From contig NZ_OX419519.1 in the NCBI RefSeq assembly GCF_948472415.1, positions 1,984,001 through 2,048,000 of the forward strand: a stretch of DNA of 64,000 bases, written 5' to 3'. Both the position numbers and the translations under genes were made by a program. The notes below the pieces were generated by a model. That model searched no databases, had not been told where the DNA came from, and saw only the letters and a program-made list of their open reading frames with translations. This DNA is from Kitasatospora fiedleri. Its GTDB lineage: Bacteria; Actinomycetota; Actinomycetes; Streptomycetales; Streptomycetaceae. This document shows, piece by piece, positions 41,358-55,303 of this stretch. Every line of letters begins with the position of its first letter. Positions within the stretch are counted from its first letter, which is position 1.

Positions 41358-43199
41358 ATGTCCCTCAACCGCCGTGACTTCGTCACCCGCTCCGCCGCCA
41401 CCGCGGCCGGCGCCGCCCTGGTCGGCGGCCTGTCCGCCGCCGCGGCCACCCCCGCCGCCGCCGCGGACCACGACCGGGACGAGTCCCACGGCAGGGGCCC
41501 CGTCCCGTTCAAGGGCGCCTTCACCGTGATGGGCACCACCGACCTGCACGGCCACGTCCTCAACTGGGAGTACTTCACCGACTCCGAGTACGACGACGCC
41601 GCGCACAACGACGTCGGCCTGGCCAAGATCTCCACCCTGGTCGAGCAGGTCCGCAAGGAGAAGGGCCGCGGCCGCACCCTGCTGATCGACGCCGGCGACA
41701 CCATCCAGGGCACCCAACTCTCGTACTACTACGCCCGGATCGAGCCGATCACCGGCAAGCGCCCCCCGCGCCACCCGATGGCCGCCGCCATGAACGCCAT
41801 GGGCTACGACGCCGCCGCGCTCGGCAACCACGAGTTCAACTACGGCATCCCGCTGCTGCGCGCCTACCAGCGGCAGCTGGACTTCCCGCTGCTCGGCGCC
41901 AACGCGGTCAACGTCAAGGACGAGAAGCCGGCCTTCCCGCCGTACGTCATCCGCGAGCTGCACCTCGGCCACGGCCGCCCGGTCCGGGTCGGCATCCTCG
42001 GCCTGACCAACCCCGGCATCGCCATCTGGGACAAGGCCAACGTGCAGGGCCAGCTGGCCTTCCCGGGCATCCCCGAGATCGCCGCCAAGTGGGTCCCCAA
42101 GGTCCGCGCGGCCGGCGCCGACGTGGTCGTGATCACCGCGCACACCGGCGTGGACGGCTCCTCCTCCTGGGGCGACCAGCTGCCGTACGCGGAGAACGCG
42201 GGCGCCCGGATCGCCGCGGACGTGCCCGGCGTCGACGCGATCCTGGTCGGCCACGCCCACAAGGAGGTCCCGCAGCGGATCGTGGTCAACACCGCGACCG
42301 GCAAGAACGTCGTCCTGTCCGAGCCCGCGCTCTGGGGCGAGCGGCTGACCTGCTTCGACTTCGAGGTCGAGTACGCCCGCGGCCGGTGGACCGTCACCGG
42401 CGTCAGCGCGCGGCTGCTGAACTCCAACACCGTCGCCGAGGACCCGAAGATCGTCAAGCTGGTCAAGGACCAGCACCGGAAGGTCGTCGCGTACGTCAAC
42501 CAGGTCATCGGCACCTGCAAGGAGACCCTCTCCATCGCCGAGTCCCGCTTCAAGGACACCCCGATCATCGACCTGATCGGGCGGGTCCAGGCCGACACGG
42601 TGCGCGACGCGCTGGCCGGCGGCCCGTACGCGGCCCTGCCGGTGCTCGCCCAGGCCGCGCCGTTCAACCGCACCGCGGTCATCCCGGCCGGCCAGGTCAA
42701 GCTGCGCGACGCGGCCGGCCTGTACATCTACGAGAACACCCTGGAGGCCCGCGTCCTGACCGGCGCCCAGCTCAAGGACTACCTGGAGTACTCCGCCAAG
42801 TACTACGCCCAGGTCGCCCCCGGGGCCCCGATCGACCGGGACGCGCTGACCAACCAGGCCGACAACACCCCCGACTACAACTACGACTCGATCTACGGCC
42901 TGTCCTACGACATCGACATCGCGCAGCCGGTCGGCAGCCGCATCACCAACCTGTCGCACCAGGGCGCGCCGGTCGACCCGGCGGCGGAGTTCGTCCTCGC
43001 CGTCAACAACTACCGCGCCAGCGGCGGCGGCAACTTCCCGCACGTCGCGGCCGCCCGGCAGGTGTGGGCCGACTCCGACGAGATCCGCAACACGATGATC
43101 ACCTGGGTGAAGGCCAGGGGCGTCATCGACCCGGCCGACTTCTCCGGCGGCGCCAACGGCGGCTGGCGCCTGGTCCGGGCCGGCGTCCCGGTCTTCTAG
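41358..43199 (+). CDS. Exported bifunctional metallophosphatase / 5'-nucleotidase
   Basis: 613 residues. The N-terminus NRRDFVTRSAATAAGAALVGGLSAAAATPAAAA is a Tat signal (RRDFV), so the folded enzyme is exported. The metallophosphatase domain has VMGTTDLHGHVLNWEY, LLIDAGDTIQGT, AAALGNHEFNYG, VVVITAHTGVD and ILVGHAHKEVPQ, the di-metal ligands of UshA/CpdB-type enzymes. The C-terminal 5'-nucleotidase domain has NRTAVIPAGQVKLRDAAGLYIYENTLEARVLTGAQLKDYLEYSAKYYAQ and NNYRASGGGNFPH. It likely salvages phosphate from extracellular nucleotides or 2',3'-cyclic nucleotides. ATG at 41358, GGAG at 8 nt. Confidence 0.94.
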   Translation: MSLNRRDFVTRSAATAAGAALVGGLSAAAATPAAAADHDRDESHGRGPVPFKGAFTVMGTTDLHGHVLNWEYFTDSEYDDAAHNDVGLAKISTLVEQVRKEKGRGRTLLIDAGDTIQGTQLSYYYARIEPITGKRPPRHPMAAAMNAMGYDAAALGNHEFNYGIPLLRAYQRQLDFPLLGANAVNVKDEKPAFPPYVIRELHLGHGRPVRVGILGLTNPGIAIWDKANVQGQLAFPGIPEIAAKWVPKVRAAGADVVVITAHTGVDGSSSWGDQLPYAENAGARIAADVPGVDAILVGHAHKEVPQRIVVNTATGKNVVLSEPALWGERLTCFDFEVEYARGRWTVTGVSARLLNSNTVAEDPKIVKLVKDQHRKVVAYVNQVIGTCKETLSIAESRFKDTPIIDLIGRVQADTVRDALAGGPYAALPVLAQAAPFNRTAVIPAGQVKLRDAAGLYIYENTLEARVLTGAQLKDYLEYSAKYYAQVAPGAPIDRDALTNQADNTPDYNYDSIYGLSYDIDIAQPVGSRITNLSHQGAPVDPAAEFVLAVNNYRASGGGNFPHVAAARQVWADSDEIRNTMITWVKARGVIDPADFSGGANGGWRLVRAGVPVF

Positions 43200-43223
43200 C
43201 CCCTGACAGCTCGCCAAGGACGC

Positions 43224-43258
43224 GGGGCCGCCCGGGAGTCACCCTCCCGGACGGCCCC
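43224..43258 (+). terminator. Terminator after the 5'-nucleotidase gene
   Basis: GGGGCCG...CGGCCCC enclosing CCGGGAG/CTCCCGG form a long stem with one bulge, 24 bp after the stop and followed by TT. It sits before the convergent aldehyde dehydrogenase. Confidence 0.75.
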
Positions 43259-43296
43259 TTCCCGTGCCGCCGCCGGAGCCGCGCGGGCGGCCCGGC

Positions 43297-44754
43297 TCAG
43301 AACGGGAAGCGCGAGCGCCCGTGCTGGATCGAGATCCACTTGACGGTGGTGAACGCGTCCAGGCTGCTGTCGCCGCCGAGCCGGCCGACCCCGGAGTTCT
43401 TCTCGCCGCCGAACGGCACGATCGGCTCGTCCGCGATCGTGCCGTCGTTGACGTGGATCATGCCGGTGTCGATCCGCTGGGCGAACCGCACGCCGCGCTC
43501 GACGTTCGCGGTGTGCACCGCGCCGGACAGGCCGAACGGGGTGTCGTTGGCGATCCGGACCGCCTCGTCCTCGCCGTCGAAGGGGATCAGCAGCGCGACC
43601 GGGCCGAACACCTCGCGGCGCAGGATCGGGTCGTCCGCCGGGATGTCGGTGAGGACGGTGGGCCGGACCAGGGTGCCGACGGTGGTGCCGTGCAGCAGGG
43701 GGCGGGCGCCGGCCGCCACCGCGCGCTCGACCTCGGCGGTGATCGCCTCGGCCTGGGCGGAGTTGATCAGCGGGCCGAGCTGGGTGGCGGGGTCGCCGGG
43801 GTCGCCGACCACCAGCGAGGCCACCTTGGCGGTGAACTTCGCGCTGAACTCGTCGAACACCGCGCGGTCGACCAGGATGCGGTTGGCGGCCATGCAGATC
43901 TGGCCCTGGTGGACGAAGCGGCTGGCGACGGCGGCGCCCACCGCGTAGTCGACGTCGGCGTCGTCGAGGACCACCAGCGCGCTGTTGCCGCCGAGTTCGA
44001 GGACGACCCGCTTGAGGTGGCTCGCGGCGACGGTGGCCACGTGCCGGCCGACCCCGTCGGAGCCGGTGAAGGCGATGACCTTGGGCACCGGGTGCTCGAT
44101 GAACGCGTCGCCGATCTCGGCGATGTCGGTGAGGACGACGTTCAGCAGGCCGGCCGGCAGCCCGGCCTCCTCGAAGATCTTCGCGATCAGGGTGCCGCCG
44201 GCCACCGGGGCGTCCTGGTGCGGCTTGAGGACGACCGCGTTGCCGAGGGCGAGCGCCGGGGCGACGGCCTTCAGCGAGAGGAAGACCGGGGCGTTGAACG
44301 GGCTGATCACGCCGACCACGCCGACCGGGAGCCGGTAGAGCCGGTTCTCCTTGTCCGGCATCGGCGAGGGCAGGATGCGGCCCTCGGCCCGCAGCGCCAG
44401 CGCGCCGGCCTCCCGGATCATGTCCTTGACCAGGGCGAGTTCGAAGCCGGACTTCATCAGGGTGCCGCCGAGTTCGACGGTCATCACCCGGAGGATCTCC
44501 GCCTCGCGCTCCTCGACCACCCGCAGGGCGCGTTCGAAGACCAGGCGCCGCTGGTAGGGGCTGGTGGCGGCCCAGGCGGGCTGGGCGCGCTCGGCGGCGC
44601 GGTAGGCCTGGTCGATCTCCTCGGCGGTGGCGACGGTGAAGGAGGCGAGCTTCTCCCCGCTGAAGGGGTCGAGGTCCACGATGTCCCAGGAGCCGGTCCC
44701 CTCCCGCCACTGACCGTCGATGTACTGCTGGGCGAGTTCCGCGATCAAGGACAT
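43297..44754 (-). CDS. Aldehyde dehydrogenase (NAD(P)+)
   Basis: 485 residues from the ATG at 44754 (GAGAGG upstream). It oxidises an aldehyde to the acid. Motifs: GVVGVISPFNAPVFLSLKAVAPALALGNAVVLKPHQDAP (cofactor site with the Asn), FTGSDGVGRHVA, catalytic Glu in RVVLELGGNSALVVLDDADVD, catalytic Cys in HQGQICMAANRILVD, and REVFGPVALLIPF. The closest subgroup seems to be the benzaldehyde/vanillin-type dehydrogenases, by the VELGGTLMKSGFEL and C-terminal QHGRSRFPF features; this is tentative. An XRE regulator lies 57 bp upstream on the same strand. Confidence 0.93.
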   Translation of the reverse strand: MSLIAELAQQYIDGQWREGTGSWDIVDLDPFSGEKLASFTVATAEEIDQAYRAAERAQPAWAATSPYQRRLVFERALRVVEEREAEILRVMTVELGGTLMKSGFELALVKDMIREAGALALRAEGRILPSPMPDKENRLYRLPVGVVGVISPFNAPVFLSLKAVAPALALGNAVVLKPHQDAPVAGGTLIAKIFEEAGLPAGLLNVVLTDIAEIGDAFIEHPVPKVIAFTGSDGVGRHVATVAASHLKRVVLELGGNSALVVLDDADVDYAVGAAVASRFVHQGQICMAANRILVDRAVFDEFSAKFTAKVASLVVGDPGDPATQLGPLINSAQAEAITAEVERAVAAGARPLLHGTTVGTLVRPTVLTDIPADDPILRREVFGPVALLIPFDGEDEAVRIANDTPFGLSGAVHTANVERGVRFAQRIDTGMIHVNDGTIADEPIVPFGGEKNSGVGRLGGDSSLDAFTTVKWISIQHGRSRFPF

Positions 44755-44811
44755 CAGATCCCTCTCGGCACTAACGACCACCTACTGACGGATCATCATC
44801 TTAAGTGCGGT

Positions 44812-45681
44812 TCAGGCGTCTTGGAGGATCTCCGCCAGAAGCGACCGGGTCTCCTCCTCGGACAGCGCCGCCGCCGACACCCGCTCCAGCGCGGTCGTGT
44901 ACTCGGCCACCTCGACCGGCTTGTCCAGGTACAGCGCGGTGGTGAACTGCTCGACGTAGACCACGTCCGCCAAGTCCGGCTCGGGGAAGCCCAGCACCGT
45001 GAACGCCCCGCTGTCCGCCGCCAGCGCGCCCATGCCCAGCGGCAGCACCCGCAGGCTGATCGTCTCGCGCCGGGAGAGCTCGGCCAGCCTGGCCAGCTGA
45101 CCGCCCATCACCTCGGGGCCGCCGCACGGGCGGCGCAGCGCCGTCTCGTCCACGATCAGCTCCAGCCGGGCGGTCGCCCCGGGGGCCAGGAAGCGCTGCT
45201 GCCGGCGCAGCCGGACCGCGGCCCGGCGGGCGATCTCCTCGTCGGGGGCGGTCGGACTGCCGGCCCGCATCACCGCGTGCACGTACTCGGGGGTCTGCAG
45301 CAGCCCGGGCACGAACTGCACCTCGTAGCTGCGCACCAGGTTCGCCGCGTCCTCCAGGTTGAGGTACGTCTGGAACCAGCCGGGGACGACGTCCCCGTAG
45401 CCGTGCCACCAGGACGGGGCGTTGGTCTCGCCGACCAGGCCGAGCAGCGAGGCCCGGGACTCCTCGTCGTCGACGCCGTAGAGCGTCAGCAGGTCCGCCA
45501 CGTCGCGCTGCTTGAAGCCGACCCGGCCGAGTTCCATCCGGCTGATCTTCGACTCCGAGGCCCGGATCGAGTACCCGGCGTCCTCCCGGGTCACGCCGCG
45601 GGCCTCGCGCAGGCGCCGCAGCTGGGCGCCCAACTGGATGCGACGCGCGGTCGCACCGCTGCCCGTCTGCAGGCCCGTCAT
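44812..45681 (-). CDS. XRE-family regulator, DUF5753 type
   Basis: 289 residues. The HTH is at ~15-70 (RIQLGAQLRRLREARGVTREDAGYSIRASESKISRMELGRVGFKQRDVADLLTLYGV). The DUF5753 domain (~95-285) is recognised by YEVQFVPGLLQTPEYVHAVMRA, VRLRRQQRFLAPGATARLELIVDETALRRPCGGPEVMGGQLARLAELS, ISLRVLPLGMGALAADSGAFTVLGF and VVYVEQFTTALYLDKPVEVAEYTTALERV. In streptomycetes such genes usually pair with a small DUF397 gene; none is present here. ATG at 45681. Confidence 0.93.
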   Translation of the reverse strand: MTGLQTGSGATARRIQLGAQLRRLREARGVTREDAGYSIRASESKISRMELGRVGFKQRDVADLLTLYGVDDEESRASLLGLVGETNAPSWWHGYGDVVPGWFQTYLNLEDAANLVRSYEVQFVPGLLQTPEYVHAVMRAGSPTAPDEEIARRAAVRLRRQQRFLAPGATARLELIVDETALRRPCGGPEVMGGQLARLAELSRRETISLRVLPLGMGALAADSGAFTVLGFPEPDLADVVYVEQFTTALYLDKPVEVAEYTTALERVSAAALSEEETRSLLAEILQDA

Positions 45682-45850
45682 GCAAACCTCCGCCCCAGGA
45701 ACGCCAAGTGGACCCCGTGGGATGCAGTCTGCCACTGGGCGGCGACACTCCGCGAGGTCCTTCCGGTATTTGGCCAATCCGTTGTACGGGCCCGGGTTTC
45801 GACTCCGCCCCGGACAGCCCGGCCGGCCCGGGCCGCACGTCACGGCCCGG

Positions 45851-45906
45851 GCGGCCCGCCCGGTGCGGTACGTCCGGTGCGGCCCGCCCGGTGCGGTACG
45901 TCCGGT
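45851..45906. repeat. Perfect 28-bp direct duplication
   Basis: The 28-bp unit starting GCGGCCCGCCCGGTGCGG is present twice head-to-tail (45851-45878, 45879-45906). The second copy ends on the first base of the LuxR gene's stop codon. It is in the 225-bp gap upstream of the XRE gene, which shows no other feature. Confidence 0.88.
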
Positions 45907-48563
45907 CACGACCCGGACAGCACGTCCGCCAGGTCGGCCCGGGAGCCCACCCCGAGCTTCGGGTACGCCTTGTACAGGTGGTGCCCGACGGTGCGGGCGC
46001 TCAGGAACAGCTGGGCGGCGATGTCCCGGTTGGACAGGCCCTGCGCGGCCAGCCGGACGATCTGCGACTCCTGCGGGGTCAGCCCGGCCACCGTCCGGTC
46101 CGGGCCGGACGCGGCGGCGGGCGCACCGGTGGCGTCCAGCTCCAGCCGGGCCCGCTCCGCCCAGGGCGCGGCGCCCAGCCGCCGGAAGGCCAGCTCGGCG
46201 GAGCGCAGCGGCGCCCGGGCCTCCGCCCGGCGCCGGGCCCGGCGCAGCCACTCGCCGTACAGCAGCTCGGTGCGGGCCTGCTCCCAGGGGCGGGGCTGCT
46301 CGGCGTGCGCGGCCAGCGCCTGCCGGTAGAGGCCCTCGGCGAGCCGGTCGGGGGCCAGCAGCGCGTGACAGCGGTGCACCAGAGCGCGGGCCCACGGCCG
46401 GTCGGCGCGCTCCGCCCAGCGTTCGAACCGGGCCAGCGGGTCGGCGCACGCCCCGTCCCGGCGCAGCCGCACCGCGGCCTCGACCAGGTCGGGCACCGCG
46501 CGGACCGCGCTCACCTGGTGGCCGTGCGCGCCGCCGGTGAGCGCGGCCAGCTGCCCGTGGGCGTCCTCGGCCCGGCCGGCGCCCAGGTCGAGCAGGCCCA
46601 GCGCCCAGCGGGCCCAGGAGGTGCCCGCGGCGCCCCGGGCGAAGGCCGCGGCGGCCTCCTCCCGGCACGGGCCGCTCTCGCCGCGGGCGGCGGCCAGGTA
46701 GGCCAGGAAGCCGTGCAACTGGCCGGTCCACAGCGGCTGTCCGGTGTCCCGGGCGAGTTGCAGCGCCTCGGCGGCGTGGTCGGCGGCCAGACCGGGGCGG
46801 CCGTCGAAGAGCTCGGCCTCGGCGAGGAAGAACAGCAGGGTGGGCAGCGTCCCGAAGGAGCCCGTCTCGCGGGCCTCGCGGACCAGGCGGCGGGACAGGT
46901 CGAGCACCTCGGCGTCGTGGCCCGGCACCAGCCCGGCCCCGCACGGCAGCACCAGGTCGACCGGGACGGCCGCGCCGGCCGCCCGGGCCGCCCGCTCCGC
47001 CTCCGCCAGCGCGGGGCCGTCCGCCTCCCCCAGCGCGGCGTCCAGGTAGCGGGCCACCGGGGCGAGCGGGTCGCCGTCGGGCAGCCGCAGCGCGGTGAGC
47101 GCCGCCAGGGTCCGCCGCACCTCCGGGAGGCCGTCGTACCAGGCCACGTGCAGGGCCTGGACCAGCACCCGGGCGGCCGGGCCGGGGTGCTCGGCGGCGA
47201 CCAGGGCGGCGGCCTCGGTCAGCCGCCGGTGCGCGGGGCGGTGCTCGCCGCGCCAGAACTCGGCCACCGCGCGGGCGAACAGCAGGTGCGCCCGGGTCAC
47301 CGGGTCGGCGTCCGGCTGGTCGGCGGCGGCGGCCAGCCGCTCGGCCCGCTCCACCTCGCCCGCCTCCAGCGCGGCCTCCACCGCCGCCACCGTCCAGCGG
47401 CGGGCCGCCGCCGGGTCGGGGCTGAGCCGGGCGGCCCGCTCGTACGCCGCCGAGGCCCCGGTGTGCCCGCCGCGCGAGGCCGCCGCGTCGGCCGCCGCCG
47501 CCAGCTCCCCGGCCGCGTCGGCGTCCCGGCCGGTGGCGGCCAGCGCCCGGTGCCAGGCCCGCCGCAGCGGCTCCCCGGGCCCGTACGCGGCGGCCAGCGC
47601 CCGGTGCGCGGCCAGCCGGTCGGCCAGCGGGGCCCGGTCCACCAGCGCGGAGCGCAGCAGCGGGTGGCGGAAGGCCGCCCGGCCCGCCGTCAGGTCGACC
47701 CGGAGCAGGCCCTGCGCCTCGGCGGGCGCCAGGTCGGCGGCGCTCAGGCCGCTGTGCTCCGCGGCCCGCAGCAGCACCTCCAGCGCGCCGGTCTCCTCCA
47801 GTGCGGCCAGCAGCAGCCAGTGCTGCGCGGGGCCGGGCAGCCGGCTGACCTGGCCGTGGTAGGCGAGCCGGAGCCGCCCGGCGGGCGGCAGGGCGCCGGA
47901 GGCCCCGGCCGCCGGGAGTTCGCGCAGCGCCAGCGGGTTGCCCCGGGCGGCGGCCAGCACCCGGGCCGGGTCGGCGAGTTCGGGGGCCAGCTCGGCCAGC
48001 AGGGCGGCGGCGTCCGGTTCGGCCAGCGGTTCGACCCGCAGGCGGGGCAGCCCGGCCGGGTCCGGCCCGCCCTCCCGGGTCGCCAGCAGCAGGGCCAGGC
48101 GTTCGGCGCCGAGCCGGCGGGCCGCCAGCCGCAGCGCCGCCGCGGACTCCGGGTCGGCCCACTGGAGGTCGTCCACCAAGGCCAGCACCGGCCCGCGCTC
48201 CGCGAGGTCGCCGAGCAGGGTGAGCACCGCCAGGCCGACCAGCAGCCGGTCCCCGGGCGGGCCCTCGGCCAGCCCCAGGGTGCGTTCCAGCGCGGCCCGC
48301 TGCGGCCCGGGCAGGCCGCCGAGCCGGTCCAGGACGGGTGCCAGCAGCTGGCTGAGCAGCGCGTACGGCAGTCGGGCCTCGCTCTCCACCCCGGCCGCCC
48401 GCAGCACCCGCCACCCGTCGGCCCGCTCGGCCGCCGCGTCCAGCAGTGCGCTCTTGCCGATGCCCGGCTCCCCGCACAGCACCAGTGCCCCGGCCCGTCC
48501 CCCGTCGGCCGCCGCGAGCAGCCGGTCGACCGCGGCCCGTTCCGTCCCCCGTCCGTACAGCAT
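45906..48563 (-). CDS. Large ATP-binding LuxR-family regulator (LAL type)
   Basis: 885 residues. The N-terminal AAA/STAND ATPase has YGRGTERAAVDRLLAAADGGRAGALVLCGEPGIGKSALLDAAA (Walker A GEPGIGKS ~32-39) and VLALVDDLQWADPESAAALRLAARRLG (Walker B). A long helical, TPR-like middle (~330-800) follows. The C-terminal LuxR HTH is LTPQESQIVRLAAQGLSNRDIAAQLFLSARTVGHHLYKAYPKLGVGSRADLADVL. Members act as pathway-specific or sugar-responsive activators. Only a divergent NTF2-like gene (96 bp) is next to it. The HTH has a Tyr in KAYPKLGV where most have a basic or hydrophobic residue. Confidence 0.93.
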   Translation of the reverse strand: MLYGRGTERAAVDRLLAAADGGRAGALVLCGEPGIGKSALLDAAAERADGWRVLRAAGVESEARLPYALLSQLLAPVLDRLGGLPGPQRAALERTLGLAEGPPGDRLLVGLAVLTLLGDLAERGPVLALVDDLQWADPESAAALRLAARRLGAERLALLLATREGGPDPAGLPRLRVEPLAEPDAAALLAELAPELADPARVLAAARGNPLALRELPAAGASGALPPAGRLRLAYHGQVSRLPGPAQHWLLLAALEETGALEVLLRAAEHSGLSAADLAPAEAQGLLRVDLTAGRAAFRHPLLRSALVDRAPLADRLAAHRALAAAYGPGEPLRRAWHRALAATGRDADAAGELAAAADAAASRGGHTGASAAYERAARLSPDPAAARRWTVAAVEAALEAGEVERAERLAAAADQPDADPVTRAHLLFARAVAEFWRGEHRPAHRRLTEAAALVAAEHPGPAARVLVQALHVAWYDGLPEVRRTLAALTALRLPDGDPLAPVARYLDAALGEADGPALAEAERAARAAGAAVPVDLVLPCGAGLVPGHDAEVLDLSRRLVREARETGSFGTLPTLLFFLAEAELFDGRPGLAADHAAEALQLARDTGQPLWTGQLHGFLAYLAAARGESGPCREEAAAAFARGAAGTSWARWALGLLDLGAGRAEDAHGQLAALTGGAHGHQVSAVRAVPDLVEAAVRLRRDGACADPLARFERWAERADRPWARALVHRCHALLAPDRLAEGLYRQALAAHAEQPRPWEQARTELLYGEWLRRARRRAEARAPLRSAELAFRRLGAAPWAERARLELDATGAPAAASGPDRTVAGLTPQESQIVRLAAQGLSNRDIAAQLFLSARTVGHHLYKAYPKLGVGSRADLADVLSGS

Positions 48564-48659
48564 GAGTCGACCCTACCTATGCGCGACTGATTCCCCGGGC
48601 CCGCGATCTCCGTACCTTCTTGTCCCGCAAGGAGAACCACCGCCCAGAAGGAGCCCACG

Positions 48660-49022
48660 ATGGACCTGCAGCACCTCGCCGAGCGCTACCTCGCCGCCTG
48701 GAACGAGACCGACCCGGCCGCCCGCCGCAAGCTGGTCGAGGAGACCTGGGCGCCCGGGGGCACGTACACCGACCCGCTGGTGGAGACCCGCGGCCACGAG
48801 CAGTTCGACGCCGCCCTGGCCGCCGTCCAGGCCCAGTTCGCCGGGCTGGTCTTCCGCCTCGGCCCGGTCGACGCGCACCACGACGTCGCCCGCTTCACCT
48901 GGGAGCTGGCCGCGGACGGGACCGCGGAGGCCCTGGTGGTCGGCTTCGACGTGCTCACCGCCGCCGCGGACGGCCGGATCGCCACGGTGGTCGGCTTCCT
49001 GGACAAGGTCCCGTCGGCCTGA
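48660..49022 (+). CDS. NTF2-like / SnoaL-like small protein
   Basis: 120 residues with the cone-shaped NTF2-like fold signature: LQHLAERYLAAWNETDPAARRKLVEETWAPGGTYTDPLVETRGHEQFDAALAAVQAQFAGL, VDAHHDVARFTWELAADG and ALVVGFDVLTAAADGRIATVVGFLDKVP. The family includes isomerases, cyclases and binding proteins; catalytic role is unknown. ATG with AAGGAG 7 nt upstream. It is divergent from the LAL regulator and so may be its target. Confidence 0.88.
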   Translation: MDLQHLAERYLAAWNETDPAARRKLVEETWAPGGTYTDPLVETRGHEQFDAALAAVQAQFAGLVFRLGPVDAHHDVARFTWELAADGTAEALVVGFDVLTAAADGRIATVVGFLDKVPSA

Positions 49023-49077
49023 GCCGCCCGCCGCCCGCCGCCGGGAACGCCGCCCGGAACGCCGCCGGGAACGACAA

Positions 49078-49118
49078 CGACGCCTGCCCTTACCTGGTCG
49101 GGGAGTGGGCAGGCGTCG
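49078..49118. terminator. Bidirectional terminator between the NTF2-like gene and gltD
   Basis: CGACGCCTGCCC and GGGCAGGCGTCG form a perfect 12-bp stem 55 bp after the NTF2-like stop and 137 bp past the gltD stop. Further GGTGGTC/GACCACC inverted words lie at 49200-49265, next to the gltD end. Confidence 0.7.
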
Positions 49119-49254
49119 CGATGACCGGGTCCCGGCGGCTCTGGCGGGTCGGTGTTTGTCGGCCGTACCCCCCTCGCGGGGGGCGTGGGCGTTCTGGGGC
49201 GGTGGTCGTCGGACCACCGACCGGCGGTCGGTCGGACCACCGGTGGGCGGTCGG

Positions 49255-50707
49255 TCAGACCACCAGCGGACGGTCGGTCGGCTTGATCGGGGCGGGGAGC
49301 GCGGTCTTGCCGCCCAGGTACGCGTCGACCGCCGCGGCGGCCGAGCGGCCCTCCGCGATCGCCCAGACGATCAGCGACTGACCGCGACCGGCGTCACCGC
49401 AAACGTACACCCCGTCGACGTTGGTGCCGAACTTGCCGTCCCGGGCGACGTTGCCGCGGGCGTCGAGGTCGACGCCGAGCTGCTCGACCAGGCCGTTCTT
49501 GACGTCGGTGCCGGTGAAGCCCATCGCCAGGGTGACCAGCTGGGCCGGGATGACCTTCTCGCTGCCGGGGACGGTCTCGAACTTCCCGTCCTTGAACTCG
49601 ACCTCGACCAGGTGGAGTTCCTGGACGTTGCCGTCCTCGTCGCCGACGAAGTGCGAGGTGGAGACCGAGTAGACCCGCTCGCCGCCCTCCTCGTGGGCCG
49701 AGGTGACCTTGTAGGTCATCGGCATGGTCGGCCACGGCTGGTGGGCCGGCCGGGCGTCCGACGGCCGCGGCATGATCTCCAGCTGGGTGACCGAGGCCGC
49801 GCCCTGGCGGTGCGCGGTGCCGACGCAGTCCGCGCCGGTGTCGCCGCCGCCGATGACGACCACGTGCTTGCCCTTGGCCGAGATCGGGGAGTCGACGTAG
49901 TCGCCCTCCTGGACCTTGTTGGCCAGCGGCAGGTACTCCATCGCCTGGTGGACGCCGTTCAGCTCCCGGCCGGGGACGGGCAGGTCGCGGGCGGTGGTGG
50001 CGCCGGCCGCGATGACCACCGCGTCGAAGCGCGAGCGCAGGTCCTGGCCGCTGATGTCGACGCCGGCCTCGACGCCGGTGCGGAAGCGGGTGCCCTCCGC
50101 GCGCATCTGCTCGATGCGGCGGTTGATGTGGCGCTTCTCCATCTTGAACTCGGGGATGCCGTAGCGCAGCAGGCCGCCGATCCGGTCGGCGCGCTCGTAC
50201 ACCACCACGGTGTGGCCGGCCCGGGTGAGCTGCTGGGCGGCGGCCAGGCCGGCCGGGCCGGAGCCCACCACGGCGACGGTCTTGCCGGACAGCCGCTCCG
50301 GGACCTGCGGGGTGACCCCGCCGCGGTCCCAGGCCTTGTCGATGATGGTGACCTCGACGTTCTTGATGGTCACCGGGTCCTGGTTGATGCCCAGCACGCA
50401 CGCCGACTCGCACGGAGCCGGGCACAGGCGGCCGGTGAACTCCGGGAAGTTGTTGGTGGCGTGCAGCCGCTCGATCGCGCCGGACCAGTCGTCCCGGTAG
50501 GCGAGGTCGTTCCACTCGGGGATCAGGTTCCCGAGCGGGCAGCCGCTGTGGCAGAACGGGATGCCGCAGTCCATGCAGCGGCCGGCCTGCTTGGTGATGA
50601 TCGGAAGGAGGCTGCGCTCGACGTAGACCTCGTTCCAGTCGCGGAGCCGGACGTCCACCGGACGGCGCTCCGCCAACTGCTTGGGCGTGGTCAGGAAGCC
50701 CTTGGGG

Positions 50708-50715
<8 letters not shown>
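49255..50715 (-). CDS. gltD: Glutamate synthase (NADPH) small subunit GltD
   Basis: 486 residues. The N-terminal region carries the Fe-S ligands [24 protein letters not shown] and [18 protein letters not shown]. The FAD dinucleotide fold is [50 protein letters not shown], the NADPH fold [24 protein letters not shown], and the C-terminus [33 protein letters not shown]. It transfers electrons from NADPH to the large subunit. Its ATG overlaps the gltB stop by 8 nt (ATGGCTGA), which points to coupled translation. Confidence 0.97.

Positions 50716-55303
<4,588 letters not shown>

Noticed and set aside
45682..45905. DUF397 gene expected beside the DUF5753 regulator
   Set aside because: No open frame of ~60-90 codons with a WxKSS-type start is found in either gap around the regulator.
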